From the NCBI RefSeq assembly GCF_000332275.1, contig NZ_CM001776.1, positions 1,783,268-1,847,267 of the forward strand: 64,000 bases of DNA, in the 5' to 3' direction. The position numbers and the translations under genes were made by a program. Shown here one piece after another: positions 62,985 through 64,000 of this stretch (position 1 is the first letter of the stretch; each line of letters opens with the position of its first letter). The DNA is from Synechococcus sp. PCC 7336. Lineage in GTDB: Bacteria > Cyanobacteriota > Cyanobacteriia > Thermostichales > PCC-7336. Below the pieces are notes generated by a model, which saw only the letters and a program-made list of their open reading frames with translations, was not told the DNA's origin and searched no databases.

Positions 62985-64000
62985 CTAACTCCCAGCCTTA
63001 TACAAGCCAATCTCCATCACCTCGTTCGTACCCACTTCAAAAGCAAATCCAATCCCCAAGGCATCGTAATTGACAAAATACAAATTGTCGCGCCTGCCCA
63101 CGCGACTGCTGAGGGGATAGGGATTGATTTCGTTGTAGCCATTTTCGCCGGGAGGACCGTAGACTTCGATGACGCGGGCATAAGTGTCGCCAATGCCGAT
63201 CCCTTCAGCGGTATAGGCGTCTGGACTCGTCATGTAAATGCGATCGGCAAAGTAGCTGCGGAAGGTGTTTCGATTGCGATAGCCAAACAGAACGTAGTCT
63301 TGCAGGTAATACAGCTCGAGATCGCTATCGGGCCGGAAAACATTTTCGCCCGATCGGCGCGGGACTTCGTCAATAAAGCCCAAGCGGCTGGCACTGGGGT
63401 TGCCCAAATCGAGCCCTAAAGAAAACCGACCGATGTTGCCCTCTTCCAAAAAAATCGAAGGACTGGGACGACGGCGATCGGGTTCGGAGCGGGGTAACAA
63501 CGTGGGGGCAACAGCCAGCCAATCGCGATCGGAGTCTAAAAACTGGGCGGGGACGATGCCGCGTTCGGTGGGAATGCCGGAAACATCCCCCAATGGGGCC
63601 GTTTGCCATTTGGCGATCGCCAATTCCACCGCTGCCCCCGACGGCAAAATGTAGAACTGCGTCTGCAGACTCGTACCCTGAGTCGGTTCTCCAGCTAGCA
63701 CCGTACTGCTACTCGTCGCCAAGCTCGCCGCCAACAGCACTGCCCCCTGACGGGTTTGTCCGTCCACCAAGACCGCGAGGGGAATTCCAGCGGCGATCGG
63801 CTGCAGGCTGCTATCCCACTCGATTTGCTCGCCGAATCGATTTTCGCTGGTGAGGATGGGGGAGATGGCGCGGGGCAGAAATAGACGAGCCACATCGGCA
63901 ACCACTTGGGGATCGTAGCCAATCGACCCCCTCAGATCCAAGACGACGCCATTGCTATAGGTCTGGAAAAAGAGCGCCTGCTTTAACTGATTGGCAGTGG
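62985..64000 (-). CDS. S41 (C-terminal processing) peptidase-like protein, degenerate active site, 5' end beyond window
   Basis: The frame is open to the window edge, so the N terminus is missing. The visible part starts ANQLKQALFFQTYSNGVVLD and goes into LRGSIGYDPQVV, like the GVVLDLRGNPGG strand of CtpA. The following IPLAVLVDGQTRQGAVLLAA aligns with the catalytic-Ser segment (GTASASE-type), but there is no Ser, and GEPTQGTSLQT lacks the Lys of FGKGSVQ. A C-terminal part of about 160 residues (RRSGENVFRPDSDLELYYLQ onward) has no match that I know. It is probably a non-catalytic relative or substrate-binding protein. Confidence 0.65.
   Translation of the reverse strand, partial: TANQLKQALFFQTYSNGVVLDLRGSIGYDPQVVADVARLFLPRAISPILTSENRFGEQIEWDSSLQPIAAGIPLAVLVDGQTRQGAVLLAASLATSSSTVLAGEPTQGTSLQTQFYILPSGAAVELAIAKWQTAPLGDVSGIPTERGIVPAQFLDSDRDWLAVAPTLLPRSEPDRRRPSPSIFLEEGNIGRFSLGLDLGNPSASRLGFIDEVPRRSGENVFRPDSDLELYYLQDYVLFGYRNRNTFRSYFADRIYMTSPDAYTAEGIGIGDTYARVIEVYGPPGENGYNEINPYPLSSRVGRRDNLYFVNYDALGIGFAFEVGTNEVMEIGLYKAGS

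Overview
The window is chromosomal DNA from a cyanobacterium. It carries psaA-psaB (photosystem I core), chlG (chlorophyll synthase), a GUN4-domain protein and menF-menD (phylloquinone/menaquinone synthesis). The octamer GCGATCGC (HIP1), typical of many cyanobacteria, is scattered through coding and non-coding DNA. Base composition looks moderately GC-rich. The species cannot be fixed from the sequence alone; a unicellular Synechococcus-like lineage is a guess.

Layout. 1-5.5 kb: M20 peptidase, orphan solute-binding lipoprotein, nucleotide-sugar dehydrogenase (-) and AEC transporter. 5.5-8.8 kb: a hybrid sensor kinase and a single-domain response regulator. 8.9-10.4 kb: a translationally coupled pair (-) of an AAA/ABC-type ATPase and a small nuclease-like protein, unlike its neighbours. 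10.6-17 kb: aldehyde dehydrogenase, threonine aldolase (-), menF-menD and a DCC protein (-). 17.4-23.5 kb: CHASE4 kinase with overlapping LuxR-type regulator, a frameshifted small gene, a PatA-like regulator and a GNAT protein. 23.5-26.5 kb: aroA, an M50-like membrane protease and an Rrf2 regulator (all -).

27.1-36.0 kb is the S10/spc ribosomal protein cluster, rplC to rplO on the + strand. It stops after rplO: no secY, adk or infA follows, and rhodanese and HDAC-family genes come next. 37.7-45.3 kb holds a DUF559 gene framed by repeats, a small coupled pair with a pentapeptide protein, a cell-wall amidase (-), chlG (-), nusB (-), thioredoxin (-) and sppA. 45.4-49.9 kb has a membrane protein, tRNA-Gln(UUG), two tandem membrane-associated GTPases and a GUN4 protein. 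50.2-54.8 kb is psaA-psaB (-), with a clear terminator. 55-59 kb has a VOC protein and a divergent fdhD / molybdopterin oxidoreductase pair. The last 5 kb is worn accessory DNA: a frameshifted NACHT NTPase, a ParE/RelE-type toxin-antitoxin pair, a 21-bp tandem repeat, a gene with an internal stop, a pentapeptide protein and a degenerate S41 protease-like gene running off the window.

Non-coding structure. At least three small (about 160-190 bp) MITE-like elements end in TGAGTTCGAC-type inverted repeats and share a G-rich hairpin core; the core alone occurs in about six more places, including both ends of the DUF559 gene. A second repeat family occurs at 20.6, 58.9 and 62.2 kb. No CRISPR array, rRNA, prophage or integrase was seen. 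The best candidates for something undescribed are the ATPase/nuclease-like pair, the repeat-framed DUF559 unit and the heptapeptide-encoding 21-bp repeat.
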